A stretch of DNA of 64,000 bases. Origin: Methanolacinia petrolearia DSM 11571 (lineage in GTDB: Archaea; Halobacteriota; Methanomicrobia; Methanomicrobiales; Methanomicrobiaceae). The stretch's first letter is position 1. Each line of letters begins with the position of its first letter. A model generated the notes under the pieces. The model was not told where the DNA came from. It was given only the letters and a program-made list of their open reading frames with translations, and ran no database searches. Positions 51,324-60,195 of this stretch are shown here, in pieces. Where the stretch lies: assembly GCF_000147875.1 (NCBI RefSeq), contig NC_014507.1, positions 124,001 through 188,000 of the forward strand, read 5' to 3'. The translations under genes and the position numbers were made by a program.

Positions 51324-51341
51324 GTTTTTCCGGTGTTAATC

Positions 51342-52298
51342 ATGCTTAAAGTAACCGTTATCGGTGCGTCAGGCAAGGTAGGTCAGTCCGCTGCCTACGC
51401 GATCTCGAGAATTCCTTCTATAACGGAGATTGTTCTCTTCGGCAGGGAAGGGAACGAAGAGTCGCTTGATGGCCTTAAATGGGACTTCACCGATGCATTT
51501 GCCGCTGTCGGGAGGCGTATCAAAGTCGTCTCAGGCGCTGATCCGTCGCTGATAAGGGATTCCGATATGGTGATTATCACGTCAGGAGCGCCCAGGCACA
51601 CTGGTCAGGACAGGATCGACCTCGCCAAGGGCAATGCAAAGATCATTGCAAATTACGCAAAAATGGTGGCCGAAAATGCCCCGGATACGATACTGTTTGT
51701 CGTTACGAATCCGGTAGACATCATGACTGCCGTAGCCCTGAAATATTCTGGCTTCCCGCCATCGAGAGTATTCGGGCTTGGAACGCACCTCGATTCGATG
51801 CGTCTTAAATCATTTATTGCACAGCATTTCAAGGTCCACGTAAGCGAAGTTCATACCCGTATCATCGGCGAGCACGGGGATACCATGGTCCCGCTCTGGT
51901 CGGCAACGACGATCGGAGGCATCCAGCTCAAGAACCTGCCGGAGTTCAAGACGTTCACCGGCGAAGAGATGATCGACTGGGTGAAGGCCGCCGGTCATTA
52001 CATAATCGAGAGAAGCGGAGCGACCATCTACGGTCCCGGCGAGGCAATCGCAACCCTTGCAAGAACAGTGCTCGGAAACGAGAACAGGATTCTCTCAGTA
52101 ACCGCATACATCCGCTGTGAAGTGCACGACATAGGCGATGTCTGCATAGGGGTTCCTGCAATGCTTAACAGGAAGGGCGTATTCCCGATACCGATCAGGA
52201 TAAGCCCCGAAGAGGTGGAAGATTTTCAGGCATCCGTCGAGAAGATCAGGAGAGTCACGGATGAAGTCTTCGATTACCTGGAAAATGAAGGGTTTTAG
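51342..52298 (+). CDS. mdh: Malate dehydrogenase (LDH/MDH family)
   Basis: 318 residues from the ATG at 51342; the upstream open frame runs through the SRP RNA and is not coding. The NAD(P) motif GASGKVG is at 8-14, the substrate-loop Arg85 in GAPRHTGQ marks an MDH rather than LDH, Asp151 and Arg154 follow, and catalytic His178 is in GEHGD. The MJ0490-like archaeal form often prefers NADP(H). It reduces oxaloacetate to malate in the reductive partial citrate route of methanogens. The gene lies 18 bases after the SRP RNA, so they may share a transcript. Confidence 0.94.
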   Translation: MLKVTVIGASGKVGQSAAYAISRIPSITEIVLFGREGNEESLDGLKWDFTDAFAAVGRRIKVVSGADPSLIRDSDMVIITSGAPRHTGQDRIDLAKGNAKIIANYAKMVAENAPDTILFVVTNPVDIMTAVALKYSGFPPSRVFGLGTHLDSMRLKSFIAQHFKVHVSEVHTRIIGEHGDTMVPLWSATTIGGIQLKNLPEFKTFTGEEMIDWVKAAGHYIIERSGATIYGPGEAIATLARTVLGNENRILSVTAYIRCEVHDIGDVCIGVPAMLNRKGVFPIPIRISPEEVEDFQASVEKIRRVTDEVFDYLENEGF

Positions 52299-52333
52299 GA
52301 TAATTTAGTCCGCTGTCCGCCAGCATATAAAGT

Positions 52334-53569
52334 TCAGTTTTTTTCTGTTTCAGACCTGCTCTCGTAATCGGAGATCTCTTTTCCCGCTATATCCATGATC
52401 TCTCTCAGTGAGAGTCCCGCATCCAGGGCAATCTTCTTCAGGTCGTCGTACTCGGGTTTGAGGCTTACGAGCCTTTCGCCGACCGTGGATCTCTTCAGGC
52501 TCACCTGATATTGTTTGTTGCCTACCCCGACGTTTATCGATTCTCTTGTCCTGTCCGCAACAAGCCTCGGCACTTCGTATATCCTGACGCCAAGAGTTCC
52601 CGTCTCCTTCATGAGCGTCTCTGTGAGTCTGAGATGGTTCTGCCTGTTTGTAATGACAGATATGATGTTTACCGGCCTGTTCTTCTTCCCGATTGCTCCG
52701 GTAACGAATACGTCGGCCGCACCTTCGGCAAAGAGCCTCTCGATCGTGTAGCCGATAATCTCGCCGGGGATGTCGTCGACATTGGTCTCGAGCATAACTA
52801 TCGAATCGTTGGATGCTGCCGATGTCTCTCCTGCAACCACCCTCAGGACATTCGACGGGTTGCCGTTGTTTCTTCTCGTTCCTGTCCCGTAGCCGGTGGC
52901 TTCAGGGGTCATGGGAGGATATATCGGGGATACCGTAGTTGCGATGTTTGCAAGGATCGCCGCGCCCGTGGGTGTCGTGAACTCCATATCCACATCCCTT
53001 CCGGAAAAAGGGATCTTCTTCCGGGCGAAGATCTCCAGGACGGCGGGGGCCGGGCCGGGGACCTGTTCTCCCCTGACACTGATGCTCCCCGCACCCACGA
53101 CAGGAGTGATTGCATGAATGATCCCGTCGAAGAAACCGGCAGAATCAAGCAGGGCGATGCTCCCGATTACGTCGAAAAGAGTATCGGCAGAGGCGATCTC
53201 GTGCCTGTTGAAGCCGGAGCGATGCAGCCTCTTCTCGGCATATAGCAGGTCGTCGAATGCGGCCTCCGCCTTCTTTCGTGCCGCCGGGCTGATCCCGATC
53301 GCGTCCATTACAAGAGACGCCGCTTCGAGCAGCCCGTCCTTTCCGTCGACTCCTCCCTCTTCGATCTCAATGCTGAGTTTTTTTGCGGGAAAGAAGCTGT
53401 CATCTGATTCCTCTACAGAAAAAGTGAAACTCCTGCAGCTCTCAAGGCCTGATATGGCTTCGGCGGTCCTGCGGAGCGGCTCCTCGTCTCCCTTGAGATC
53501 GACAAGCGCCGAGATGAGCATATCTCCTGCTATGCCTGCCAGCCGGGAGTCTATTACAAGGCATTTCAT
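52334..53569 (-). CDS. larC: LarC-type nickel-insertion protein (nickel-pincer cofactor synthesis)
   Basis: 411 residues, full length. It begins CLVIDSRLAGIAGDMLISALVDL, has FNRHEIASADTLFDVIGSIALLD, and ends with KPEYDDLKKIALDAGLSLREI, all LarC (DUF111) signatures. LarC inserts nickel into the nicotinic-acid-derived pincer cofactor of lactate racemase-like enzymes. No larA, larB or larE is visible here, and no shift between LarC1/LarC2 frames is needed. The gene follows a 613-residue protein gene with 14 bases between them, so the two are one operon. Confidence 0.93.
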   Translation of the reverse strand: MKCLVIDSRLAGIAGDMLISALVDLKGDEEPLRRTAEAISGLESCRSFTFSVEESDDSFFPAKKLSIEIEEGGVDGKDGLLEAASLVMDAIGISPAARKKAEAAFDDLLYAEKRLHRSGFNRHEIASADTLFDVIGSIALLDSAGFFDGIIHAITPVVGAGSISVRGEQVPGPAPAVLEIFARKKIPFSGRDVDMEFTTPTGAAILANIATTVSPIYPPMTPEATGYGTGTRRNNGNPSNVLRVVAGETSAASNDSIVMLETNVDDIPGEIIGYTIERLFAEGAADVFVTGAIGKKNRPVNIISVITNRQNHLRLTETLMKETGTLGVRIYEVPRLVADRTRESINVGVGNKQYQVSLKRSTVGERLVSLKPEYDDLKKIALDAGLSLREIMDIAGKEISDYESRSETEKN

Positions 53570-53583
53570 GTTATCTCTGTCTC

Positions 53584-55425
53584 TTACGGGAACGGTTCGT
53601 TTATTCTGTCGTAGATCTGTTTTGCAACCGCAACGACCTCCATCGCCTTCTCCTTTCCACCCGGAATCGCGCTCGTGAGGTACGCACCTTTCTGGGAGTC
53701 CTTTGCAACCGTCTTCGGGTCTCCGCCGAGTAGAGCTCCCGTTGCGGCGGGAATGGTGATGTTCAGTATCGTGTGGCCGACATACTGGAGCTCCTGCGAA
53801 AGGACGGAGCCCGCGAAGATCACTGTTCCCATATCGGGATCGTCTCTTCCCTTGCCGTCAACGACATATTCGGGGATCACCTTCGCGGCGAAGTTGTCGA
53901 TCTTGTAGTCCTTCCCGTTGACCGTCGCCTCAAAGCAGATGTTCGCGTCGAACGCCCAGAACTTCTTCGTGAAGTTGTCGGTTCTCCTTCCCTGGGGCGT
54001 TATGGATGTGAATCGGACCTTTATGTCCTTGCCTGTGAATCCCGAGAGAACCTGCGATCCTCTCTCTTCGACATATGCCTTCCTTTCGTCGTCGAGCTGC
54101 CGTGCAACCTCTTCGACCGTCTTTCCAGCCTTCAGCATCTCGTAGGATTTTACGGCCCGCCTGTAAACCGCCCTCTGCTTCACGTCCTCGCTTGCAAGCA
54201 GGCATGCAGTCGATACGCTTCCCCTTGTTACATCCTCTGCCTTTCTCGCGATCGTATTCAGCGAACAGAGTGCGTATTCGGGATCGATGAACGAGTTCAT
54301 CTTGTAATCCCTGATGTCGTCGGCTGTCCTGTAGACGTCACCATTGTATTTTATCAGCATGCGTATTGCGGGCATGCAGTCGCCGAGTACATGGCCCAGG
54401 GGTGCGTTTACCGGCCCTCCGGAGAAGCCCGCACCCATAGTCGCGGCTTCCTGGAACCCTGCGAACACCTCGTCGAGCGCCATCGAGCCTACGACCGAAG
54501 GTCCTCCGATATCCTTTAGGATAAGGCCGAAATCGCCTATCACGCGTGCGGTGTCGTATTCCTCGTTCGTTCCCCTGACGTGGATCTTGGCTGGGATGCC
54601 GGCCGCATCCATCGCTCCTTTTCCTGCCATGTACGCGGAGTCGGTTCCGGTGAATGTTCCGTATTCCTCGCCAAGTGCGGCGTCCGAATGGATCATCTCG
54701 AGGGTTATTGCGGAACCGATAAACGCGGGCCAGAGTGGGTATGCGTATATTCCCGCCCCGTGCATGCTCTTAATCATCGCCTCGGTTCCGACCTTCGCCG
54801 CGTTGTAGGCAAGTTCGGGGAAGTTGTAGTCCTCGCCAAGGGCGCTGTGGCCGTACATCGCACCGCCGGATACGAAGGGCGGAAGCACCGATCCGTCCAC
54901 TCGTGTCAGTTTCTTATCCACGAGCTCCTCGTAGATTGCCATGTATGCGGGGAATGCAGGAATTTTATGAGTGAATTTGCCTGTAATCAGCGATATCGCA
55001 CTTGTTCTAGGTACTCCTGCGTGAATCCTCGCGATGGCGCCGAGTTTCCTGTTCCCGAGCGGGACGCCCGATCTCGCGCAGGATCCCGTAAAATAGGCGA
55101 ATGCAGCAGCAAGCAGTGCGGCATTCTCAGGTGTGGCTCCTGCGAGTTTTGCACTGTTTATCGCCTTCTCCATCACCATATCCAGCGGAAGGGTAGCCAC
55201 AGAAGCGTCGACGAGAGTCATCCTGTTGAGAAGCTCCATATCCGGAGCACCGTAGGGGCAGAATATATCCTCCGCTATCGAGTTCGAGATTGCATAGGCG
55301 GAAATTACAAGCGAACCGTGCCCTTTTACAGCAGCTTCGAGTTTGTCATTCGTCATATAGGCCGGCTTGAATGAAACCGCCTGGCTTACTGAATTGAGTA
55401 CTCTTTCTCTCTCCAGATCTGTCAT
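53584..55425 (-). CDS. Large soluble protein of unknown function upstream of larC
   Basis: 613 residues, no signal or transmembrane helix, rich in Gly and Ala. Well-structured blocks: GSLVISAYAISNSIAEDIFCPYGAPD, TLVDASVATLPLDMVMEKAINSAKLAGATPENAALLAA, GFSGGPVNAPLGHVLGDCMPA and VLSQELQYVGHTILNITIPAATGALLGG. It looks like an enzyme with a conserved core, and codon use is that of highly expressed genes. Adjacent to LarC and probably co-transcribed, so a nickel or cofactor connection is possible. I do not recognise the family; it may be restricted to methanogens. Confidence 0.82.
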   Translation of the reverse strand: MTDLERERVLNSVSQAVSFKPAYMTNDKLEAAVKGHGSLVISAYAISNSIAEDIFCPYGAPDMELLNRMTLVDASVATLPLDMVMEKAINSAKLAGATPENAALLAAAFAYFTGSCARSGVPLGNRKLGAIARIHAGVPRTSAISLITGKFTHKIPAFPAYMAIYEELVDKKLTRVDGSVLPPFVSGGAMYGHSALGEDYNFPELAYNAAKVGTEAMIKSMHGAGIYAYPLWPAFIGSAITLEMIHSDAALGEEYGTFTGTDSAYMAGKGAMDAAGIPAKIHVRGTNEEYDTARVIGDFGLILKDIGGPSVVGSMALDEVFAGFQEAATMGAGFSGGPVNAPLGHVLGDCMPAIRMLIKYNGDVYRTADDIRDYKMNSFIDPEYALCSLNTIARKAEDVTRGSVSTACLLASEDVKQRAVYRRAVKSYEMLKAGKTVEEVARQLDDERKAYVEERGSQVLSGFTGKDIKVRFTSITPQGRRTDNFTKKFWAFDANICFEATVNGKDYKIDNFAAKVIPEYVVDGKGRDDPDMGTVIFAGSVLSQELQYVGHTILNITIPAATGALLGGDPKTVAKDSQKGAYLTSAIPGGKEKAMEVVAVAKQIYDRINEPFP

Positions 55426-55607
55426 TTTAGATTACCTCCATTATTGCACCAAGGTTTTTAACCCTGAACAAGGGCTTGTTCTTAAAACAGATATAGATAT
55501 TGCAACTGACAGCATGTTTGGTTAAATTAAGGCCGTATTTTTCCCTGAGGTAATTAAATCAGGTTTACCGGCCGGTTGTGCCCCGGCAATAAATCAAAAA
55601 AAGTATT

Positions 55608-55868
55608 TTAGTTAAGTGTAAGTGAGACAATCTCGGCGCTCTGTACACCCTCAATTGAAGCGAGTGCTGCCTCAGCTTCGTCGGCAGCTCCTGCAGTTCC
55701 GTCTGGAATGACGATTGCGACTTTGATTGCTACAAGACCGAATCCGATAGGATCTTCGACGATATCCTGTGTTCCCGGATACTTCTCTTTTATTGCCTTC
55801 TTGAGTCCCTCAAGATCGACATCGGGAGATTCGGGCATCACTTTGAGGATTACCGCTACGTCACCCAT
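55608..55868 (-). CDS. ef1b: Elongation factor 1-beta (aEF-1beta)
   Basis: 86 residues, normal archaeal length: GDVAVILKVMPESPDVDLEGLKKAI, EDPIGFGLVAIKVAIVIPD, then AALASIEGVQSAEIVSLT. It is the nucleotide exchange factor for EF-1alpha in translation. It starts 3 bases after the stop of the zinc-finger gene upstream, so both are one operon; this pair is common in archaea. Confidence 0.96.
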   Translation of the reverse strand: MGDVAVILKVMPESPDVDLEGLKKAIKEKYPGTQDIVEDPIGFGLVAIKVAIVIPDGTAGAADEAEAALASIEGVQSAEIVSLTLN

Positions 55869-55871
55869 TGC

Positions 55872-56030
55872 TTATGGCCCCTGGAATCCGCATTTGCATT
55901 CGTATGGTACGCTCTGGTGCCTGCATTTGTGGCAGCGGTAGATAACCTCGCGGCACTTTGGGCACTCGAATTTTGTCCAGCCCGGCTCTGAAAGAGGGGC
56001 CTTGCATGATGTGCATTTTTCTGTTGGCAT
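55872..56030 (-). CDS. Small zinc-finger protein (HVO_2753-like)
   Basis: 52 residues with four CxxC-type zinc knuckles: CTSC, CPKC, CHKC and CKC, plus FECPKC/ YECKCGFQGP. This is the small double zinc-finger protein (as HVO_2753 in haloarchaea) encoded upstream of EF-1beta. Its ORF was easily missed because of its size; the coding frame is intact with ATG at 56030 and TAA at 55872-55874. It probably binds RNA or the ribosome. Confidence 0.88.
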   Translation of the reverse strand: MPTEKCTSCKAPLSEPGWTKFECPKCREVIYRCHKCRHQSVPYECKCGFQGP

Positions 56031-56075
56031 AAAATATCACCTGAAAATTATCTTATTATTTCAACCCGGGGAGTC

Positions 56076-56708
56076 TTAAACACTTCTGATGATGACGGTT
56101 CCTGCGACCTCTTCGCCGCGGAAAAATCGTTCTGCGGTTATCCCGTCGTTCGCGTTTATAACAGTCGTATGAATCCCGTTCTCCAGGACATACGGTACAA
56201 GGCACGGGTCGCATTCAGGGTAGCTTCCGGGGGAAGAGACGATATCCAGCGTTCTCCCGCCGGCGGACAGGCCTTCGGTCGATTTGAGCAGTATCAGCGG
56301 GGATCCCATTCTCCCTGCGGCCCATGCCGCAATCGTATCGGATGTAACATCCCACGAGTGCGGAAGCGGGTCATCCTCTCTCAGGCAGGAATACGGGAGC
56401 AGGACGCAGACCCCGGTCCCTCGGACTAGTTCATCCTGCACGGCCAGGCCGAGGGAATGGAGATAACAGCCGTACTGCTCCATCGCGAGTATCGCCATCC
56501 AGTGCGAGGAGTCGTCGTCGAGTTCCATCTCCCTGACGGAATCCGCGAAACAGCCGCCCCCGGGAACTATCGTTATGTTCCTCCCTGATCTTACGAGGAT
56601 ATCGATGAGTCGCGGGGCGTGCTCCATCAGGCTTCCGCCGAGTTTTACGACAAAATGATCGCTGTCCGGTATCCTGACCATCCGGATAAAGGTTTCATTG
56701 TGCTGCAT
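56076..56708 (-). CDS. mfnE: Amino-acid-kinase family protein, probable MfnE (methanofuran biosynthesis)
   Basis: 210 residues of one amino-acid-kinase fold: VVKLGGSLMEHAPRLIDIL, ITIVPGGGCFADSVREM, SSHWMAILAMEQYGCYLHSLGL, then VTSDTIAAWAAGRMGSPLILLKSTEGL. The HWMAI-x-AMEQYG block matches, as I recall, MfnE, the kinase that phosphorylates aminomethyl-furan-methanol phosphate to the diphosphate before methanofuran assembly. A uridylate- or aspartate-kinase-like role would fit less well. The start could also be the ATG at 56681. It is divergent from the PLD-like gene. Confidence 0.75.
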   Translation of the reverse strand: MQHNETFIRMVRIPDSDHFVVKLGGSLMEHAPRLIDILVRSGRNITIVPGGGCFADSVREMELDDDSSHWMAILAMEQYGCYLHSLGLAVQDELVRGTGVCVLLPYSCLREDDPLPHSWDVTSDTIAAWAAGRMGSPLILLKSTEGLSAGGRTLDIVSSPGSYPECDPCLVPYVLENGIHTTVINANDGITAERFFRGEEVAGTVIIRSV

Positions 56709-56781
56709 CTTATCGTTTTGCAGGAAGTCTACCGGGCCTTTTCGCTACCTGTAAATAAGGAGAGGCGAAAAGATCTCATTT

Positions 56782-58494
56782 ATGGGTATAAGGGGGGCTG
56801 TTTTTGCAATTATCCTGTTTGTATTTTTTTGTATCACATCAGTTTCCGCCGAATTCGTAATCTCCGAGTTCTGTCCCGACACATGGCTCTCCGGCGAGGG
56901 AGACGAATACTTCGTTATAGGCGGCTCAGGGGATCTCACCGGTTATTATGTCACCGACAACGAGGGGAGCGCCCGGTTTCCTGACAACACGGTAGCCGGC
57001 GGTAGTGTGGTAGTGGCGCAGAAGTCAACGGATTACGAGGCTGTCCACGGGGAGAAACCGGATTTTGAGATATATAACTCCGACCCGCAGGTTCCCGACA
57101 TGGTAAGGACCGGAACACTGAAGATGGCGAACAGCGGCGACGAACTTATCCTCAAAAGAGGGTTTGCGGTAATACAGGAGGTCAGGTGGCCCGGAGATGT
57201 AGTATCCGGTGAAGGCAGGGTTCACGTATATTCGGACGGGGTATGGGACGAAAGGCCGTATTATATCGGGCAGTCCCTGTTCGAACCTGAGACGTTCTAT
57301 GATGTTTCCGTAACCGTATTCGCCGCCCCCGACTGTTCCTACGCGAAGCTGAAGGATTTCATAGAGAACTCGAAGTCGTCCCTTGATATAAACGTGTACG
57401 AGTTCACCGGTACCTCGATCGCAGGTCTTCTCGCCGAAGCATCCGGGAGGGGCGTTGATGTCGATGTACTTGTGGAAGGCTCGCCTGTCGGCGGAGTGTC
57501 GGATGAAGAGAAGAATGTCTGTTCGATTCTCGGTTCCGTGAGAATCCCCGTTCTATCGATGGCGACTGAGAACGGGGTGTTTCATGCCCCTTACAGGTAC
57601 GATCATGCGAAATACGTTATATCCGACGATTCACTTGTCCTTGTAGCGAGTGAAAACTTCGGCGAGACCGGGTATCCCTCATCCGGTATGGGGGGAAATC
57701 GCGGATGGGGTGCAATTGCAGAAAGCCCGGCCCTTGCTTCCTATTTCGAAGATATATTCGACTACGATACCAGCGGGGGCTGGATCACGGAGATGACGGG
57801 GACAAACGGAGTGGGATCATATTCAGTCGCCGAAGCGAAGACCGGAAACTTCCTGCCCGAATCATTTGAAGGTGCGAGCGTTACTCCGGTGATATCTCCA
57901 GATACAAGCTATCTCGTAGGCGACCTGATCTCTTCGGCGAAAGAGTCCGTCTGCATCGAGCAGGCCTATATCAAAAACTGGTCTTCCGGCGAAAACCCGT
58001 GGCTCGAGGATGCGATCGATGCCGCCCGGCGTGGTGCAAATGTTCGAATAATTCTCGATTCGTACTATTACAATATCGAGGGAGACGACGACAACGACGA
58101 AATGGCTCAATACATAAACGCAGTCGCGTCCTCCGGGTCGCTTCCTCTCGAAGCGAGGCTTATCAGCCTTGAGTCCGGTTACCTCGACAAGGTTCACAAT
58201 AAAGGCGTGATCGTCGATGGCAGGCAGGTTCTCGTAAGTTCAATAAACTGGAACGAAAACTCCCCGTCGTACAACCGGGAGGCCGGCCTGATAATCGATC
58301 ATGCAGGTGCAGCCGGCTACTTTACAGAGGTCTTCGATTCCGACTGGGATTCATCCGCTCCGGTTGACCCGTCTACGGGGCATATTGGTGACGTCTCCGG
58401 CTCGTCCCAAACGGATGAGCTCAGGAACTATATCGCGGCCGGGGTAATCTTCCTCTTCGCGGCTCTGTATGTGGTGAAGAAAAAAAGATTCTGA
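56782..58494 (+). CDS. Secreted phospholipase-D-like membrane protein with lamin-tail-like N-terminus
   Basis: 570 residues. A signal peptide (1-24), then a beta domain of about 140 residues resembling the lamin-tail (LTD) fold (FVISEFCPDTWLSGEGDEYFVIGG, GDELILKRG). Two PLD half-sites carry complete HKD motifs: His275/Lys277/Asp282 (HAKYVISD) and His472/Lys474/Asp479 (HNKGVIVD). A C-terminal transmembrane helix (about 548-564) ends in a basic tail. It should act outside the membrane as a phosphodiesterase on lipid or nucleic acid. The substrate is unknown; the combination LTD + PLD + anchor is known from methanogens and haloarchaea. Confidence 0.9.
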   Translation: MGIRGAVFAIILFVFFCITSVSAEFVISEFCPDTWLSGEGDEYFVIGGSGDLTGYYVTDNEGSARFPDNTVAGGSVVVAQKSTDYEAVHGEKPDFEIYNSDPQVPDMVRTGTLKMANSGDELILKRGFAVIQEVRWPGDVVSGEGRVHVYSDGVWDERPYYIGQSLFEPETFYDVSVTVFAAPDCSYAKLKDFIENSKSSLDINVYEFTGTSIAGLLAEASGRGVDVDVLVEGSPVGGVSDEEKNVCSILGSVRIPVLSMATENGVFHAPYRYDHAKYVISDDSLVLVASENFGETGYPSSGMGGNRGWGAIAESPALASYFEDIFDYDTSGGWITEMTGTNGVGSYSVAEAKTGNFLPESFEGASVTPVISPDTSYLVGDLISSAKESVCIEQAYIKNWSSGENPWLEDAIDAARRGANVRIILDSYYYNIEGDDDNDEMAQYINAVASSGSLPLEARLISLESGYLDKVHNKGVIVDGRQVLVSSINWNENSPSYNREAGLIIDHAGAAGYFTEVFDSDWDSSAPVDPSTGHIGDVSGSSQTDELRNYIAAGVIFLFAALYVVKKKRF

Positions 58495-58787
58495 ATGGTG
58501 ATGGTTTAAGTGGCTTATGTCTGGTTGAAGATTGGTTCCCGGGGATTCCCGGGATCTCCTGAGAAAGATATCATATTGTTATTGTTGTCAAAGTGCTTAT
58601 GATGGCAATTCGTTTAGGTACTTTTCTTCCACCCCCGGGCACAGGAACACTTAATGGGGGAATTAACGGCTGTTCCGGGGACAATTATCCTGTTAGATCG
58701 TCCCATAATAAAAGCTGCCGAGGGGTAGGTCATTGTCCGCCATTAGATCAATATAATGTACGTACTCTTATGGTTCGGATGATCCGT

Positions 58788-59282
58788 TCAGTAATAATGA
58801 GACTGGATTTCGACGATTTCAGCTGAATTTGCTGCCCTGCTGTAATCTTCGAGCGGTTCTGCATTCACTTCCAGGAACCTGATCCCCCATCCGAATTTGG
58901 CCAGGATGTCATGTGCCTGCTGTTTTTCGCCCATAATATAAAGTGCAGCGGCTAAAGCTTCGACCGAGTTCAGCATGAACGGCCTTCCAAAATGGCCCGG
59001 ATTCGCGGCGACAAGGAAAGGAAGCGCCCTTTTTCGTGTAATCTCCCCGACATCAACCTTTTCAAGAGTCTCCCACGTGCAGTCCAGAACGGTCAGGGAC
59101 GGTGCGATCCTGTCGGCAGGCGAGAGTGCCTGGGGTGACCTCGGGTCCAGGAGAAGGGTGCTCTTCGGGATCTTGTCGATCTTCGCCGCCACCCGGATCA
59201 TTCCTGCTCTCTCAAGTTTTTTTACCGAGCAGATCCTGGGGTCGCAGGAGTTGTCCCTCCATGCAAAAAGCGGCATCATCAT
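58788..59282 (-). CDS. tsr3: Tsr3, 18S/16S rRNA aminocarboxypropyltransferase (DUF367)
   Basis: 164 residues. DNSCDPRICSVKKL at the start, LLLDPRSPQALSPAD, LDCTWE and ANPGHFGRPFMLNSVEALAAALYIMG are all Tsr3 signatures. The enzyme adds the acp group from SAM to a small-subunit rRNA nucleotide during ribosome maturation. Start may be one of the three initial ATGs (59282, 59279 or 59276). It is divergent from the next gene with only 18-33 bases between starts, so the promoters must overlap. Confidence 0.94.
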   Translation of the reverse strand: MMMPLFAWRDNSCDPRICSVKKLERAGMIRVAAKIDKIPKSTLLLDPRSPQALSPADRIAPSLTVLDCTWETLEKVDVGEITRKRALPFLVAANPGHFGRPFMLNSVEALAAALYIMGEKQQAHDILAKFGWGIRFLEVNAEPLEDYSRAANSAEIVEIQSHYY

Positions 59283-59300
59283 AATGTTTTGGTCCCCTAA

Positions 59301-60137
59301 ATGCTATCAATGTATGTACTTATGTGCCCGTGCATAACCGACCCTGCACTCAGGGCGAAAGGAATTACACGGGACGACGATATCTTTTGTTTCAACAGGT
59401 GCATAGAACGCTGTGAAAGGTTTGGTATAGAGATCGTACGGATGCCGTGTCCGGAGACGATCTTTCTCGGAAAGGACCGGGAACCGACTAATTTTGCTGA
59501 AAGTCTCGCAAACGATGAATTCTCGAAACTCCTCGACGAACTCGAGGCCGATGCAAGGAAGGTTATCGAAGAAAAGGGAGAGCCTCTCTGCATAATAGGG
59601 GTCGATTCCTCGCCTTCGTGCGGGGTCAACATGACCTATGCCACGGAAGAGAAGACTCCCGGCAGGGGTGCATTTCTTTCGAGATTCCCGGATATAAAAG
59701 CAGTCGACGTGACGGATTTCTGCCGCTACAAGATATACCTCGCAGGACCGCTGTTCACCGAGGCCGAGACAGACTTCAACCTGAAACTCCACGATTTTCT
59801 TGAAGAACACCTTCTTGATGTCTATCTTCCGCAGGAGGTGGGCGATACTTCTGTCACACGCCATAAGGAGGAGCACGCAAGGATATTCGGGATGCACCTG
59901 GCGGCTCTTGAGGACTGCGACTATATCGTCTCGGTCGTAGACGGTGCGGATGCAGATTCCGGAACATCATGGGAGATGGGCTACGGATATGCAAAGGGAA
60001 AGACCGTGATCTCGCTGAGAACCGACTTCCGGTGCGTCGGGTGCCACGAGCTCGTCAACCTGATGCTTGAGGAGTCTTCCTTTGTCGTCAGGAAAAAAGA
60101 AGACATCCTGAGGGAACTCGGTCCCCAAATCTTGTAG
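59301..60137 (+). CDS. Fusion: TudS/DUF523-like domain + nucleoside 2-deoxyribosyltransferase-like domain
   Basis: 278 residues. The N-terminal part (1-145) has CPCITDPALRAKGITRDDDIFCFNRC, VRMPCPETIFLG and GVDSSPSCG, the cysteine pattern of DUF523-type iron-sulfur proteins (TudS, thiouracil desulfidase). The C-terminal part (about 145-278) has KIYLAGPLFTEAETDFNLKL, DCDYIVSVVDGADADSGTSWEMGYGYAKGK, a nucleoside 2-deoxyribosyltransferase fold with acidic catalytic-like Glu in SWEMGY. Together they could process modified nucleosides or bases such as thiouracil. Activity is inference; the start could be the ATG at 59310. Confidence 0.85.
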   Translation: MLSMYVLMCPCITDPALRAKGITRDDDIFCFNRCIERCERFGIEIVRMPCPETIFLGKDREPTNFAESLANDEFSKLLDELEADARKVIEEKGEPLCIIGVDSSPSCGVNMTYATEEKTPGRGAFLSRFPDIKAVDVTDFCRYKIYLAGPLFTEAETDFNLKLHDFLEEHLLDVYLPQEVGDTSVTRHKEEHARIFGMHLAALEDCDYIVSVVDGADADSGTSWEMGYGYAKGKTVISLRTDFRCVGCHELVNLMLEESSFVVRKKEDILRELGPQIL

Positions 60138-60195
60138 TGCTGCCGGTCAGGCACTATTATCTGTTATTCCCGCCAAACTGAAATCAGAGGGGATT

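Noticed and set aside
51180..51341. N-terminal extension of the malate dehydrogenase frame
   Set aside because: This stretch is part of the SRP RNA; MDH family proteins begin at MLKVTVIGAS (51342).
54580..55374. 264-residue frame opposite the 613-residue gene
   Set aside because: Antisense shadow with unusual Cys/His content and no start signal.
58495..58787. Possible gene between the PLD-like gene and tsr3 (58593-58826 frame)
   Set aside because: No ribosome-binding site, low-complexity translation and overlap with the tsr3 end; direct TTCCCGGG repeats there look incidental.
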